Below the pieces are notes generated by a model. The model had not been told where the DNA came from. It saw nothing but the letters and a program-made list of their open reading frames with translations, and did no database searches. From contig NZ_JBHTMU010000032.1 of NCBI RefSeq assembly GCF_042679605.1, positions 1 through 49,366 on the forward strand: DNA of 49,366 bases, in the 5' to 3' direction. Both the position numbers and the translations under genes were made by a program. Below, in pieces: positions 7,915-16,718 of this stretch. Source of the DNA: Litorisediminicola beolgyonensis (GTDB taxonomy: Bacteria; Pseudomonadota; Alphaproteobacteria; Rhodobacterales; Rhodobacteraceae). Each line of letters begins with the position of its first letter. Within the stretch, counting starts at the first letter, position 1.

Positions 7915-9801
7915 ATGAAAGATATCGATCCACGCGACCTGTCCGCAGATGATTGGGACGAACTGAACAACCCGCGCCCCGATGCCTGCGATTTCGACGC
8001 GGTCGTCGACGAGGCGATCTCGCGGCGCGGCTTCCTCGGCGGCGTCCTCGCCTTCGGCTCGGGCGCGGCGGTGATGGGGGCGGGCACGCTCCTGTCCTCG
8101 ACCTCGGCCGAGGCGCAGGCGGCCTCGCGCTTCGCCTTCACGCCGATCCCGATCTTCACCGACGCCACCGTGCATGTGCCCGAGGGCTACAGCTGGGCGC
8201 CGGTGGTGCGCTGGGGCGATCCGCTGACCTCGAGCGCGGGCGCGTTCGACCCCGAGACCGGCCACGATGCCGAGACCGCCCAGCATGTCTTCGGCGAGAA
8301 CACCGACGGGATGTGGCTCTATTCGATCGATGGCCACGAGGTGATCGCGGTCAACAGCGAGTATGCCAATCTCAAGACCAACCTGCCGCAATCCGAGGGC
8401 GTGCCGCAGAGCGCCGACGACGTGCTGATGCTTCAGCGCATCCAGGGCGTGACGGTGATGGAAGTCGCGCCCAAGGACGGCGGTGGCTATGAGGTGGTGG
8501 TCGACTCGCCCTTCAACCGCCGGATCGACCACAACACGCCGATGCGCTTTGCCGGTCCCGCCGCGGGGCACGCGCTGCTCCAGACCGAGGCCGATCCCGA
8601 AGGCATTGCGCCGATGGGCACGATGAACAATTGCGGCTCCGGTCCGACGCCTTGGGGCACGTATCTGACCTGCGAAGAGAACTTCAACGGTTATTTCGGC
8701 TCCACCGATCCCGAGGCCGAGCTGCCCGAGGATTACGCCCGCTACGGCATCGGCCACGAGGGCTGGGGCTACGAATATCACAAGTTCGACGCCCGCTTCG
8801 ACGTCTCGAAGAACCCCGCCGAGCCGCGCCGGCAGGGCTGGGTGACCGAGATCGATCCCTCCGATCCGACCTCGACCCCGGTCAAGCGCACCGCGCTTGG
8901 CCGCATCAAGCACGAGAACGCCGCCGTGACGCTCGCGCCCGATGGCCGCGTGGTGGTCTATATGGGCGACGACGAGCGGGGCGAGTATCTCTACAAGTAC
9001 CGCTCGAATGGCGTCTACAGCCCCGGCGGCGACACCGATCACCTTCTGGACGATGGCGAGCTCTTTGTCGCCAAGTTCCATCCCGACGGGACGGGCGAAT
9101 GGCTGGCGCTGACGCCCGAGACCACCGGCATGGACGCCGCCGAGATCCTGATCTTCACCCGCATGGCGGCCTCGGCCGTGGGCGGCACGACGATGGACCG
9201 GCCGGAATGGGTCCAGGTGAACCCGATCGCCGCCGAGGGCTACGCGTCGCTCACCAACAACAAGAACCGCGGCGTGAAGCCCAATGCCGGGGGCGACGAC
9301 ACCTCGGTCAACGGTCCGAACCCGCGAGAGGTCAACAATTACGGCCAGATCGTGCGCTGGTTCCCGGCCAATGACGATCACGCGATGGATGCGTTCCGCT
9401 GGGATCTCTACGTCATGGCCGGGAACCCGGTTGTGGGCGAGGGCGCCTACAAGGGCTCGTCCAATGTCACCGAGGGCAACATGTTCAACTCGCCCGACGG
9501 GATGATGTTCGACAGCTCGGGGCTTCTGTGGATCCAGACCGACGGGGATGACAGCAACGAGGGCGAGTTCGAAGGCCAGGGCAACAACCAGATGCTCGCG
9601 GGCGACCCGGCCACCGGCCAGATCGAGCGCTTCCTGACCGGACCGAACGGGTCGGAGGTCACCGGGCTCTGCTGGTCGACGGACCGCAAGACGATGTTCG
9701 TCGGCATCCAGCACCCGGGCGGCTCCTTCCCCGACGGCGAGGGCCTGCCGCGCTCGACCGTGATCGCGGTCTGGCGCGACGACGGCGGCCTCGTCGGCTG
9801 A
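7915..9801 (+). CDS. phoX: PhoX-family alkaline phosphatase (DUF839), Tat-exported
   Basis: A 628-residue protein of the PhoX/DUF839 family. These are calcium- and iron-dependent phosphatases that release phosphate from organic phosphomonoesters in the periplasm or outside the cell. A Tat signal is visible: SRRGFLGG at residues 36-43, then a hydrophobic stretch and an SAEA-type cleavage site near residue 67. Family blocks include TCEENFNGYFG and GRIKHENAAVTLA followed by YMGDDERGEYLYKY. ATG 7915 with a strong ribosome-binding site is preferred over the longer GTG start at 7885. It stands alone with its own terminator. Regulation by phosphate is likely from the family, but no clear Pho box was found. 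Confidence 0.8.
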   Translation: MKDIDPRDLSADDWDELNNPRPDACDFDAVVDEAISRRGFLGGVLAFGSGAAVMGAGTLLSSTSAEAQAASRFAFTPIPIFTDATVHVPEGYSWAPVVRWGDPLTSSAGAFDPETGHDAETAQHVFGENTDGMWLYSIDGHEVIAVNSEYANLKTNLPQSEGVPQSADDVLMLQRIQGVTVMEVAPKDGGGYEVVVDSPFNRRIDHNTPMRFAGPAAGHALLQTEADPEGIAPMGTMNNCGSGPTPWGTYLTCEENFNGYFGSTDPEAELPEDYARYGIGHEGWGYEYHKFDARFDVSKNPAEPRRQGWVTEIDPSDPTSTPVKRTALGRIKHENAAVTLAPDGRVVVYMGDDERGEYLYKYRSNGVYSPGGDTDHLLDDGELFVAKFHPDGTGEWLALTPETTGMDAAEILIFTRMAASAVGGTTMDRPEWVQVNPIAAEGYASLTNNKNRGVKPNAGGDDTSVNGPNPREVNNYGQIVRWFPANDDHAMDAFRWDLYVMAGNPVVGEGAYKGSSNVTEGNMFNSPDGMMFDSSGLLWIQTDGDDSNEGEFEGQGNNQMLAGDPATGQIERFLTGPNGSEVTGLCWSTDRKTMFVGIQHPGGSFPDGEGLPRSTVIAVWRDDGGLVG

Positions 9802-9822
9802 TCTCTCTCCGAGAGAGGAAGG

Positions 9823-9850
9823 CCGGGCGCTTCAAGCGCCCGGTCTTTTT
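9823..9850 (+). terminator. Intrinsic terminator of the PhoX gene
   Basis: An 8-bp GC stem (9823-9830 with 9836-9843), loop TTCAA, followed by TCTTTTT, 21 bases after the stop codon. Confidence 0.9.
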
Positions 9851-10252
9851 AGTCGGTATCGAAGAGGGCGGGCGACTGGCTCCACATAGTCGTCAGTCGG
9901 CGACAGGCCGGAACATTGATGGATCGGTCCGACGCTGCATACATTCGGCTCTGGCTGCGACGGTTGGCCCTCTTGGAGTGTCGCCGGCTTTGATGGGACG
10001 ACCCCCTCCAAAACCCGGCGAGTTTTTGGGGATCACATCGCGCTTACGCTAGAGGATGGACAGTTCCGACTGTGTACCGTGGCCCATTTCGAGGGTCGCA
10101 TCCCGGCGGCTCGAAGAAAACAAGTCGAAGATGCGCTTTTGCAGAAATAGCCGTAATGCGCCGCATGATCGCCAGATTGTCTTTGTACTCATGCCGTTAG
10201 AGACGCCCTCGGATCGCGGGCGTGTTTCGACGTAGCGAGTAAGGCGAGAGAC
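9851..10252 (+). other. Intergenic region upstream of the RTX/Hint gene
   Basis: About 400 bases with no gene that I can support; the frames open here on the minus strand are the shadow of the RTX gene. A hairpin (10203-10208/10218-10223) lies in the probable leader, and an AAGGCGAG-like ribosome-binding site precedes GTG 10253. No clear promoter hexamers. Confidence 0.4.
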
Positions 10253-13027
10253 GTGGCGACAAATTTCGAAGTCATCTACCTGGGTCAACTCAGTATCATC
10301 GATACGACCCAGGGCAACGAGTTTGCCGAGAACCCGAACGCGATCCTCGGAACCTACGGATCGTGGTCGGACGGTCTCTACAATCACGTCCACGACCTGA
10401 CCCCCGAACGTCTCACCGAAGACGACAACAACACCTACGACACCGATAACGGCGGCGGATACGACTCCTTCCGGATCGACGGGGGAGCCGCACAAAACTT
10501 CGATGTTGTCGTCACTTACAACGCGACGATCACCTATATCGACGGCACGACCGCGACCATCACCGCGGTGATTTTCCAAGACGTGACCGGCAAGACCTAC
10601 CTCGCGCCGGAGATCACCAACAACGCCGATCAGGCGGCGCTGACCGCGAAGCCGATCCAGACGCTGTCGCTGAACTCGGTCGAGATCAACAGCGGCGACA
10701 TGGGCGCCGACCGGGTCGCGGGGAACTTCCTCGAAGCGGTCGATGGCACGACCGGCAACGACTCGATGGGGGTCGGCTATACCGACTCCAACGGTGATTC
10801 GATCACCTCGGGTGCCGATGTCATCGATGGCGGCGCCGGCAATGACACGATCAACGCGGGTGGCGGCAACGACACGATCATCGCGGGCAAGGGCAACGAC
10901 ACGATCACCGGCGGCGCCGGGACCGACACGGTCATCTTCAAGGGCGCTCCGGGCGAATACGTCTTCGACTACGGGCCGAGCGGCGAGCTGATCGTCGTCG
11001 ACACGGTCGCCGATCGCGACGGCACCGACCGCCTGATCGGTGTCGAGCGGGCGATCTTCAACGGCACCACCTACGAGCTCGTTCTCGGCACCGACGGCAA
11101 CGACACGCTGCAGGGCACGAATGACGGGATCGCCGATCTCGTGATCGGCCATGACGGCGCCGACAGCCTCGTCGGCAACGGCACCAACGACGTGCTGGTG
11201 GGCGGCGCCGGGAACGACACGATCTTCACCGGCGACGGCAACGACACCGTCTATGGCGGCACCGGCAACGACTCGATCGGGAGTTACGGCGGAACCGACA
11301 ACGGCAACGACCTGATCTACGGCGAGGATGGCAACGACACCATCATCGGCGGCGGCGGCAACGACACCATCTACGGCGGCACGGGCGACGACGTGCTCGC
11401 GGGGCATTTCGGGTCGGACACGCTTTATGGCGGTGACGGTTCGGACACGTTCACGATCACCGACGACCACGAATATGACGAGATCTATGGCGGCGAGGGC
11501 GGCACCGATTTCGACATCATCGCGTTCAGCACCTGGTCGGCCACGCAGGGTGTCACGGTCAATTTCACCGGAAACGAGGCGGGCAATTACGATTTCGACG
11601 GCACCGCAGGTTTCGGCAATTTCAGCCAGATCGAGGCCATCACCGGCACGAGCTATGGCGACACGTTCAATGCCTCCTCGACGACCTCGGGGACCGTGCT
11701 CTACGGTCTCGAGGGCAACGACACGATCACCGGCGGATCGGGCGCGGATTACATCGACGGCGGCATCGGCAACGACACGCTCGTTGCCGGTGGCGGGGCG
11801 GACACGGTCGTCGGCGGCGAAGGCAACGACTCGATCCAGGGCCGCGCCGGAAACGACTCGCTCCGCGGTGACGCGGGCAACGACACGATCGACGGCGGCG
11901 CCGGGGTCGACACGATCGAGGGCGGCACCGGGGACGACCTGCTCGTAGATACCGGCACCGAGGCCGACCTGATCTCGGGCGGCGACGGCAACGACCAGAT
12001 CCTGTCCGGCCAGGGCAACGACACCATCGATGGCGGCACGGGCGACGACACGCTGCGCGGCAACGAGGGTGACGATCTGGTCACCGGCGGCGACGGGAAC
12101 GACCTGTTCGTCTACGTGGCCGGCGACGGCAACGACACGATCACCGATTTCAACTTCGGCAATACCGGCACGATCAGCGACGGCAACGCCACCAACAACG
12201 ACCGCATCGACCTCTCGGCCTTCTATGACAATGTCTGGGAGATCCATGCCGACCAGGCCGATGACGGCATCCTCAACCAGTCGAACACGACGACGCTCGG
12301 GGGCCGGGCGGTCGATTACTCCGACAATGCGAGCTTCGGCACCGGCAGCCTGACCTTCACCAGCGCCTCGGCCAACAACTCGTCCTATACCGCCGAGAAC
12401 ACCATGGTCGCCTGCCTGGTGCGGGGGACGCGGATCCGGACCCCGGAGGGCGAGCGCGCGGTCGAGGACCTGCGCGAGGGCGATCTGGTCGAGACGCGCG
12501 ATCATGGACCGCAGCCGATCCGCTGGATCAGCCGGACCGTCTACCAGCGCGCCGATCTGGAGAGCAATCCCCGACGCTGCCCGGTCCTGCTGCGCAAGGG
12601 CAGTTTCGGCGCGACCCGCGATCTCTGGGTCTCGCCGCAGCATTGCATGCTGATCGAGGATGAGGACGGCGAGCCTCTGTTCCTGCGCGCGACGCATCTG
12701 ACCTCGACGCCGCTCGCGCGCGTGGCGGCGGGCTGCAAGAAGGTGAGCTATTTCCACCTGCTTTTCGATTGCCACGAGGTGATCTTTGCCGAGGGCGCGC
12801 AGACCGAAAGCTTCTATCCCGGGCCGCAGGCCGTCGGGGCGCTGAGCGCGCCGGATCGCGAGGGGCTCTTCGCCAAGGTGCCGCGGCTCCGGACGCACCG
12901 GGCCGAACAGGCCTTCGGACCGCGTGCCGCCAGGGTGGCGACGCGCAAGGCCGCGATCCGGATCGGGCGGGACATCGCGTCCCGGCCCTGTGTGCCGCCG
13001 ACGCGCCCGGTGCTGGCGCTGGTCTGA
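10253..13027 (+). CDS. Large RTX calcium-binding repeat protein with C-terminal Hint domain
   Basis: A 924-residue protein starting at GTG (MATNFEVIYLGQL). Residues 1-180 form an N-terminal domain of unknown function; about 190-640 hold many GGxGxDxI-type nonapeptide repeats that bind calcium and fold as parallel beta rolls; and a Hint (hedgehog/intein, Hint_2-type) domain starts at Cys721 in ACLVRGTRIRTPEGERAVEDL. There is no Sec signal, so export through a type I system with a C-terminal signal is expected, although no ABC/MFP genes are adjacent. Proteins of this layout are common in Rhodobacterales, where the Hint part may self-cleave. A conserved downstream Hint splice Asn is not obvious, so cleavage is not assured. 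Function is probably extracellular, surface or matrix. Confidence 0.85.
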   Translation: MATNFEVIYLGQLSIIDTTQGNEFAENPNAILGTYGSWSDGLYNHVHDLTPERLTEDDNNTYDTDNGGGYDSFRIDGGAAQNFDVVVTYNATITYIDGTTATITAVIFQDVTGKTYLAPEITNNADQAALTAKPIQTLSLNSVEINSGDMGADRVAGNFLEAVDGTTGNDSMGVGYTDSNGDSITSGADVIDGGAGNDTINAGGGNDTIIAGKGNDTITGGAGTDTVIFKGAPGEYVFDYGPSGELIVVDTVADRDGTDRLIGVERAIFNGTTYELVLGTDGNDTLQGTNDGIADLVIGHDGADSLVGNGTNDVLVGGAGNDTIFTGDGNDTVYGGTGNDSIGSYGGTDNGNDLIYGEDGNDTIIGGGGNDTIYGGTGDDVLAGHFGSDTLYGGDGSDTFTITDDHEYDEIYGGEGGTDFDIIAFSTWSATQGVTVNFTGNEAGNYDFDGTAGFGNFSQIEAITGTSYGDTFNASSTTSGTVLYGLEGNDTITGGSGADYIDGGIGNDTLVAGGGADTVVGGEGNDSIQGRAGNDSLRGDAGNDTIDGGAGVDTIEGGTGDDLLVDTGTEADLISGGDGNDQILSGQGNDTIDGGTGDDTLRGNEGDDLVTGGDGNDLFVYVAGDGNDTITDFNFGNTGTISDGNATNNDRIDLSAFYDNVWEIHADQADDGILNQSNTTTLGGRAVDYSDNASFGTGSLTFTSASANNSSYTAENTMVACLVRGTRIRTPEGERAVEDLREGDLVETRDHGPQPIRWISRTVYQRADLESNPRRCPVLLRKGSFGATRDLWVSPQHCMLIEDEDGEPLFLRATHLTSTPLARVAAGCKKVSYFHLLFDCHEVIFAEGAQTESFYPGPQAVGALSAPDREGLFAKVPRLRTHRAEQAFGPRAARVATRKAAIRIGRDIASRPCVPPTRPVLALV
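10820..12150 (+). repeat. Coding tandem repeats (RTX nonapeptides)
   Basis: A near-periodic 27-base pattern encoding GGxGNDTI-like units, in blocks separated by non-repeat spacers (for example about 11480-11700). The codons GGCAACGACACGATC recur. These are calcium-binding RTX repeats of the host gene, not a CRISPR array. Confidence 0.9.
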
Positions 13028-13046
13028 GGGCGGGGCGCGCCGAGGC

Positions 13047-13064
13047 GACTGCCGAAAGGCAGTC
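13047..13064 (+). terminator. Hairpin after the RTX/Hint gene
   Basis: A perfect 7-bp stem (13047-13053 with 13058-13064) closed by a GAAA tetraloop lies 20 bases after the RTX stop. No T run follows, so termination is likely but weak. A second hairpin (13132-13137/13145-13150) lies further on in the leader of nasT. Confidence 0.4.
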
Positions 13065-13253
13065 CAAAGGGGCGACCATCCGCTGATCAGGCCCGAGACG
13101 GCGCTGTCTCTGCCGTTACTGTTCGCATGCGCCGCCCAAATTCAGGGCGGACAGTGGCGTTTCAGAACCGGCAAAGCCCGCCATCCGCGGCGCTCCGTCG
13201 CTGCGGCGCAGAATGGAATTGCCGCAGCCGCGAAAACTCCGCATCTTCGGCAC

Positions 13254-13838
13254 ATGTCTGAGAAACTGTCGATCATCGTCGTCGAGCCGGATCGTGATCG
13301 CGCCATCATGATCGTCGACAGCCTGCGCGAGGCGGGGGACAACGACATCCACGTGATTTCCGAGGTGTCGAGCGTGGCGCGGCGCATTCTCGACATCGCG
13401 CCGGACCTTGTGATCGTCGATCTGACCAGCCCGACCCGCGACATGATCGAGGAGCTGACGCTGGCGACCTCGCCGCTCGACCGGCCGGTCGCGGTCTTCG
13501 TCGACAAGAGCGGCGAGACGCTGACCAAGGCCGCGATCGAGGCGGGGGTGTCGGCCTATGTGGTGGGCGATCTCCGGCCCGAGCGGATCCGGCCGGTGAT
13601 CTCTGCCGCGGTCGCGCGCTTCAACATGTTCCGCCGGATGCGCGACGAGCTGGCCGAGACCAAGCGCGCGCTCGAGGAGCGCAAGATCATCGACCGCGCC
13701 AAGGGTCTGTTGATGAAGGCCCGCGGGATCAGCGAGGACGAGGCCTACGCGCTTCTGCGCAAGGCGGCGATGGACCAGGGCAAGAAGATCCGCGACGTCG
13801 CGGCGGCGCTGGTGACCGCGGCGGATCTGCTGTCATGA
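13254..13838 (+). CDS. nasT: NasT, ANTAR-domain antiterminator of nitrate assimilation
   Basis: A 194-residue protein with an N-terminal receiver-like domain (about 1-120; Asp56 sits in VIVDLTSP at the usual phospho-acceptor position) and a C-terminal ANTAR RNA-binding domain (about 128-190, with AKGLLMKARGISEDEAYALLRKAA). NasT binds hexaloop hairpins in leaders of nitrate-assimilation mRNAs and prevents terminator formation. In known systems it is held by NasS until nitrate or nitrite is present, rather than controlled by phosphorylation. ATG 13254 is chosen because the receiver fold starts immediately after it. Its stop overlaps the start of nasS by 4 bases (ATGA). Its likely target, with both hexaloops, is at 15112-15214. 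Confidence 0.93.
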   Translation: MSEKLSIIVVEPDRDRAIMIVDSLREAGDNDIHVISEVSSVARRILDIAPDLVIVDLTSPTRDMIEELTLATSPLDRPVAVFVDKSGETLTKAAIEAGVSAYVVGDLRPERIRPVISAAVARFNMFRRMRDELAETKRALEERKIIDRAKGLLMKARGISEDEAYALLRKAAMDQGKKIRDVAAALVTAADLLS

Positions 13839-15013
13839 CGCTGACGCATCTGTCCGTCGCGTTCATCCCGCTCACCGATGCCGCGCCGCTCATCGCGGCA
13901 GAGGAAATGGGCTTCGCCCGAGAAGAGGGCCTGAAGCTCGACCTGGTGCGGGCGCCGTCCTGGTCGTCGCTGCGCGACATGCTGGCCTTCGGCGCGGTCG
14001 AGGCGGCGCATCTGCTGTCGCCGGTGCCGGTGGCGATGGCTCTGGGGATCGGCGGGGTGGCCTCGGCGATCTCGGCGCTGATGGTGATGTCGGTCAACGG
14101 CACCGTCATCGGCACGAGCACCGCCTTGGCAGAGCGCGTGCGGGACGCAGCCGACCCTTTTGCCTTCAGCGATGCGGCGGCCGCCGCGCGGGCGCTGATC
14201 GCGGCCTCGGGTAGCGATTTGCGCATCGGCGTGCCGTTTCCGTTCTCGATGCATGCCGAGCTTCTCTATTATTGGCTGTCGGCCTCGGGTCTGCCCGCGC
14301 CGCAGGGGCTCACGATCCGCACCGTCCCGCCGCCGCTCATGGCCGAGGCGCTGGCCGAAGGCGAGATCGACGCCTTTTGCGTGGGCGAGCCCTGGGGGTC
14401 GAAATCGGTGGAGAGCGGGGCAGGGACCATCCTGCTGCCCGGCCGCGCGATCTGGAGCTTTGCCCCTGAAAAGGTCCTGGCGGTGCGGACCGGCTGGGCC
14501 GAGGAGAACCCCGACCTGACAGGCCGCCTGATGCGGGCGATCTGGAAGGCGGGGCACTGGCTCGGGACCGGCGGGGCCAACACAACGGCGGCCGAGCTTC
14601 TGGCCCGCGAGCCCTATCTCGATCTTGCGCCCGACATCATCGACCGCGCCTTCACGGGGCGTCTGGTGGTCAACGGGCGGGGCGAGGCGCGCGACTGCCC
14701 GGGCTTCATCGAATATCACGCGGGTGCGGCCACCTTTCCGTGGCGCAGCCAGGCGGCGTGGATCGGCGCGCAGATGGCGGGGCGGCTCGGGCTTGAGAAA
14801 AGCGCCGCGATCCGGGCCGCGAAATCCGTCTTCCGAACCGATCTCTACCGTCGCCACCTGGCCGATGTCGGGGCGATTCTTCCCGGCGCCTCCGAGAAGG
14901 TCGAGGGCGGAATCGCCGACGGCACCGCCGTCGCGGCGGTGAACGGACGGCTGATCCTGGGCGAAAACCGGTTCTTCGATGGCCGCGTTTTTGATCCCGA
15001 CGCGCAGAACTGA
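13835..15013 (+). CDS. nasS: NasS, cytoplasmic nitrate/nitrite sensor of the NrtA/CmpA family
   Basis: A 392-residue protein related to periplasmic nitrate-binding proteins but with no signal peptide: it begins directly with the first beta strand (LTHLSVAFIPLTDAAPLIAAEE). This, and translational coupling to nasT, identify it as NasS, the cytoplasmic ligand-binding partner that sequesters NasT and releases it when nitrate or nitrite binds. The conserved GEPW motif (residues about 186-189) and the following region match the binding-protein fold also seen in the downstream NrtA. About 250 bases separate it from nrtA. Confidence 0.93.
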   Translation: MTLTHLSVAFIPLTDAAPLIAAEEMGFAREEGLKLDLVRAPSWSSLRDMLAFGAVEAAHLLSPVPVAMALGIGGVASAISALMVMSVNGTVIGTSTALAERVRDAADPFAFSDAAAAARALIAASGSDLRIGVPFPFSMHAELLYYWLSASGLPAPQGLTIRTVPPPLMAEALAEGEIDAFCVGEPWGSKSVESGAGTILLPGRAIWSFAPEKVLAVRTGWAEENPDLTGRLMRAIWKAGHWLGTGGANTTAAELLAREPYLDLAPDIIDRAFTGRLVVNGRGEARDCPGFIEYHAGAATFPWRSQAAWIGAQMAGRLGLEKSAAIRAAKSVFRTDLYRRHLADVGAILPGASEKVEGGIADGTAVAAVNGRLILGENRFFDGRVFDPDAQN

Positions 15014-15074
15014 CCAATTTCCGGGCAGTCCCGTGCGCCGCGATGCTGCGCTGCGGAAAAATTCAAACGCGGTC

Positions 15075-15104
15075 TTGCGAAGCGCGCGCCGCCGGGGCTT
15101 AGAT
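15075..15104 (+). promoter_or_regulatory. Candidate sigma-70 type promoter of the nrtA operon
   Basis: TTGCGA (15075-15080) and TTAGAT (15099-15104) are 18 bases apart. Transcription would start near 15111, just where the first regulatory hairpin begins. No sigma-54 (TGGC/TTGC) pair was seen. Placement supports it; hexamer quality is moderate. Confidence 0.4.
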
Positions 15105-15111
15105 CAACTCC

Positions 15112-15169
15112 AAGAGCAACGGCGCTCTTACCTCCTCCCACGATAGGGCGATCCGAGCACAGCCGCTCG
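15112..15169 (+). promoter_or_regulatory. NasT (ANTAR) target: tandem hexaloop hairpins in the nrtA leader
   Basis: Hairpin P1: a perfect 6-bp stem 15112-15117/15124-15129 with six-base loop AACGGC. Hairpin P2: a perfect 5-bp stem 15154-15158/15165-15169 with six-base loop ACAGCC. Both loops have A at position 1 and G at position 4, the known signature of ANTAR-bound hexaloops, and the pair is separated by 24 bases. P2 shares bases 15161-15169 with the terminator stem, so P2 and the terminator cannot form together. This is the expected architecture of a NasT-dependent antitermination leader. Confidence 0.88.
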
Positions 15170-15214
15170 ACCCACCCAGCGCATCCCGCGCCGGGCCGGT
15201 CTTGCGGCTTTTTT
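15161..15214 (+). terminator. Conditional intrinsic terminator in the nrtA leader
   Basis: AGCCGC (15161-15166) pairs with GCGGCT (15204-15209), and GACC (15169-15172) with GGTC (15198-15201), giving an interrupted stem that ends in six T residues (15209-15214). Its 5' arm is the loop and 3' arm of hairpin P2. NasT binding at P1/P2 should block it and let transcription reach nrtA at 15261. Confidence 0.85.
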
Positions 15215-15260
15215 CGTTTCTTCGTCGCCAGCGGGCGACCATCACAGGGGCACATACCCG

Positions 15261-16628
15261 ATGACCAAAATCCTGACAGGCGTTGCGTTTGCCGCGCTCA
15301 TGGCCAATTCCGCCGCCGCCGAAATGCTCGATCTCGAGAAGGACGAGCTGACCTTCGGCTTCATCAAGCTCACCGACATGGCGCCGCTCGCGGTGGCCTA
15401 TGAACAGGGCTATTTCCTCGACGAGGGGCTCTTTGTCACGCTCGAAGCACAGGCCAACTGGAAGGTGCTGCTCGATGGTGTGATCGACGGCCAGCTCGAC
15501 GGCGCGCATATGCTGGCCGGTCAGCCCCTGGCGGCGACCATCGGCTTCGGCACCGAGGCGCATATCATCACGCCCTTCTCGATGGACCTGAACGGCAACG
15601 GCATCACCGTCTCGAACGAGGTCTGGGAGATGATGAAGCCCAACGTCCCCACGATGGAGGACGGCCGTCCCCAGCACCCGATCTCGGCCTCGGCGCTGAA
15701 GCCGGTGGTCGATCAGTTCAAATCCGAGGGCAAGCCCTTCAACATGGGCATGGTCTTCCCGGTCTCGACCCATAATTACGAGCTGCGCTACTGGCTGGCG
15801 GCGGGCGGTCTGGAGCCGGGCTACTACTCGCCCGAGAACATCACCGGCCAGATCGGCGCCGATGTGCTCTTGTCGGTGACCCCGCCGCCGCAGATGCCCG
15901 CGACGCTCGAGGCGGGCACGATCCACGGCTATTGCGTGGGCGAGCCCTGGAACCAGCAAGCGGTCTTCAAGGGCATCGGCGTGCCGGTGATCACCGATTA
16001 CGAGCTCTGGAAGAACAACCCCGAGAAGGTCTTCGGCATCACCGCCGAATTCGCCGAGGAGAACCCGAACACCACGCTCGCGGTGGTCAAGGCGCTGATC
16101 CGCGCGGCGATGTGGCTCGACGAGAACGACAACGCCAACCGGCCCGAGGCGGTCGAGATCCTCTCGCGTCCCGAATATGTCGGAGCGGACCAGGAGGTCA
16201 TCGCCAACTCGATGACCGGCACGTTCGAATACGAGAAGGGCGACACCCGCGAGGTGCCCGATTTCAACGTCTTCTTCCGCTACAACGCGACCTATCCCTA
16301 TTACTCGGACGCGGTCTGGTACCTGACCCAGATGCGCCGCTGGGGCCAGATCGCCGAGGCGAAGACGGACGAGTGGTACGACGAGGTCGCGAAGTCGGTC
16401 TACAAGCCCGAGATCTACCTCGAGGCCGCGCGTCTCTTGGTCGATGAAGGGCTGGCGGATGAGGCCGATTTCCCCTGGGACAGCGACGGCTACAAGGAAG
16501 CGACGCCCGCCGAGGATATCATCGACGGCATCGCCTATGACGGCCGCACGCCCAACGCCTATCTCGAGAGCCTGCCCATCGGCCTGAAGGGCGAGCAGAT
16601 CGTCGTCGGCAACGAGGTGCAGGGCTAA
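15261..16628 (+). CDS. nrtA: NrtA, periplasmic nitrate-binding protein of an ABC transporter
   Basis: A 455-residue binding protein of the NrtA/CmpA family. A short Sec signal is visible (MTKILTGVAFAALMANSAAA, cleavage after about residue 20). The mature part carries the family blocks FGFIKLTDMAPLAVAYEQGYF and YCVGEPWNQQAVF. It captures nitrate (possibly nitrite) in the periplasm for the NrtB/NrtCD importer. It is the first gene after the NasT-regulated leader. A strong hairpin between nrtA and nrtB probably stabilises the nrtA message, fitting the higher need for binding protein. Bicarbonate (CmpA) is the alternative substrate, but the context is clearly nitrate. Confidence 0.93.
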   Translation: MTKILTGVAFAALMANSAAAEMLDLEKDELTFGFIKLTDMAPLAVAYEQGYFLDEGLFVTLEAQANWKVLLDGVIDGQLDGAHMLAGQPLAATIGFGTEAHIITPFSMDLNGNGITVSNEVWEMMKPNVPTMEDGRPQHPISASALKPVVDQFKSEGKPFNMGMVFPVSTHNYELRYWLAAGGLEPGYYSPENITGQIGADVLLSVTPPPQMPATLEAGTIHGYCVGEPWNQQAVFKGIGVPVITDYELWKNNPEKVFGITAEFAEENPNTTLAVVKALIRAAMWLDENDNANRPEAVEILSRPEYVGADQEVIANSMTGTFEYEKGDTREVPDFNVFFRYNATYPYYSDAVWYLTQMRRWGQIAEAKTDEWYDEVAKSVYKPEIYLEAARLLVDEGLADEADFPWDSDGYKEATPAEDIIDGIAYDGRTPNAYLESLPIGLKGEQIVVGNEVQG

Positions 16629-16643
16629 GCGCCCCTGCATCCG

Positions 16644-16683
16644 GGACCGGTCTGCCCGCCTCCTTATTCTGGCGGGCCGGTCC
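16644..16683 (+). other. Stable hairpin between nrtA and nrtB
   Basis: Stem 16644-16649/16678-16683 plus 16654-16660/16671-16677 with a 10-base loop (13 paired positions in all), followed by a pyrimidine-rich run. Such intercistronic hairpins after a binding-protein gene usually protect the upstream mRNA or partly terminate, lowering permease expression relative to NrtA. Confidence 0.65.
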
Positions 16684-16718
16684 TTCTCTCTCATTCAGAT
16701 ACGCAAGGATCCGAGCCC

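Noticed and set aside
10820..12150. Regular repeats that could suggest a CRISPR array or satellite
   Set aside because: The repeats are in frame and encode GGxGxDxI nonapeptides of an RTX protein; there are no unique spacers of constant length.
15014..15110. Sigma-54 promoter for the nitrate operon
   Set aside because: No GG-N10-GC pair with adequate TGGC/TTGC elements was found near the leader; a sigma-70 type pair fits the leader start better.
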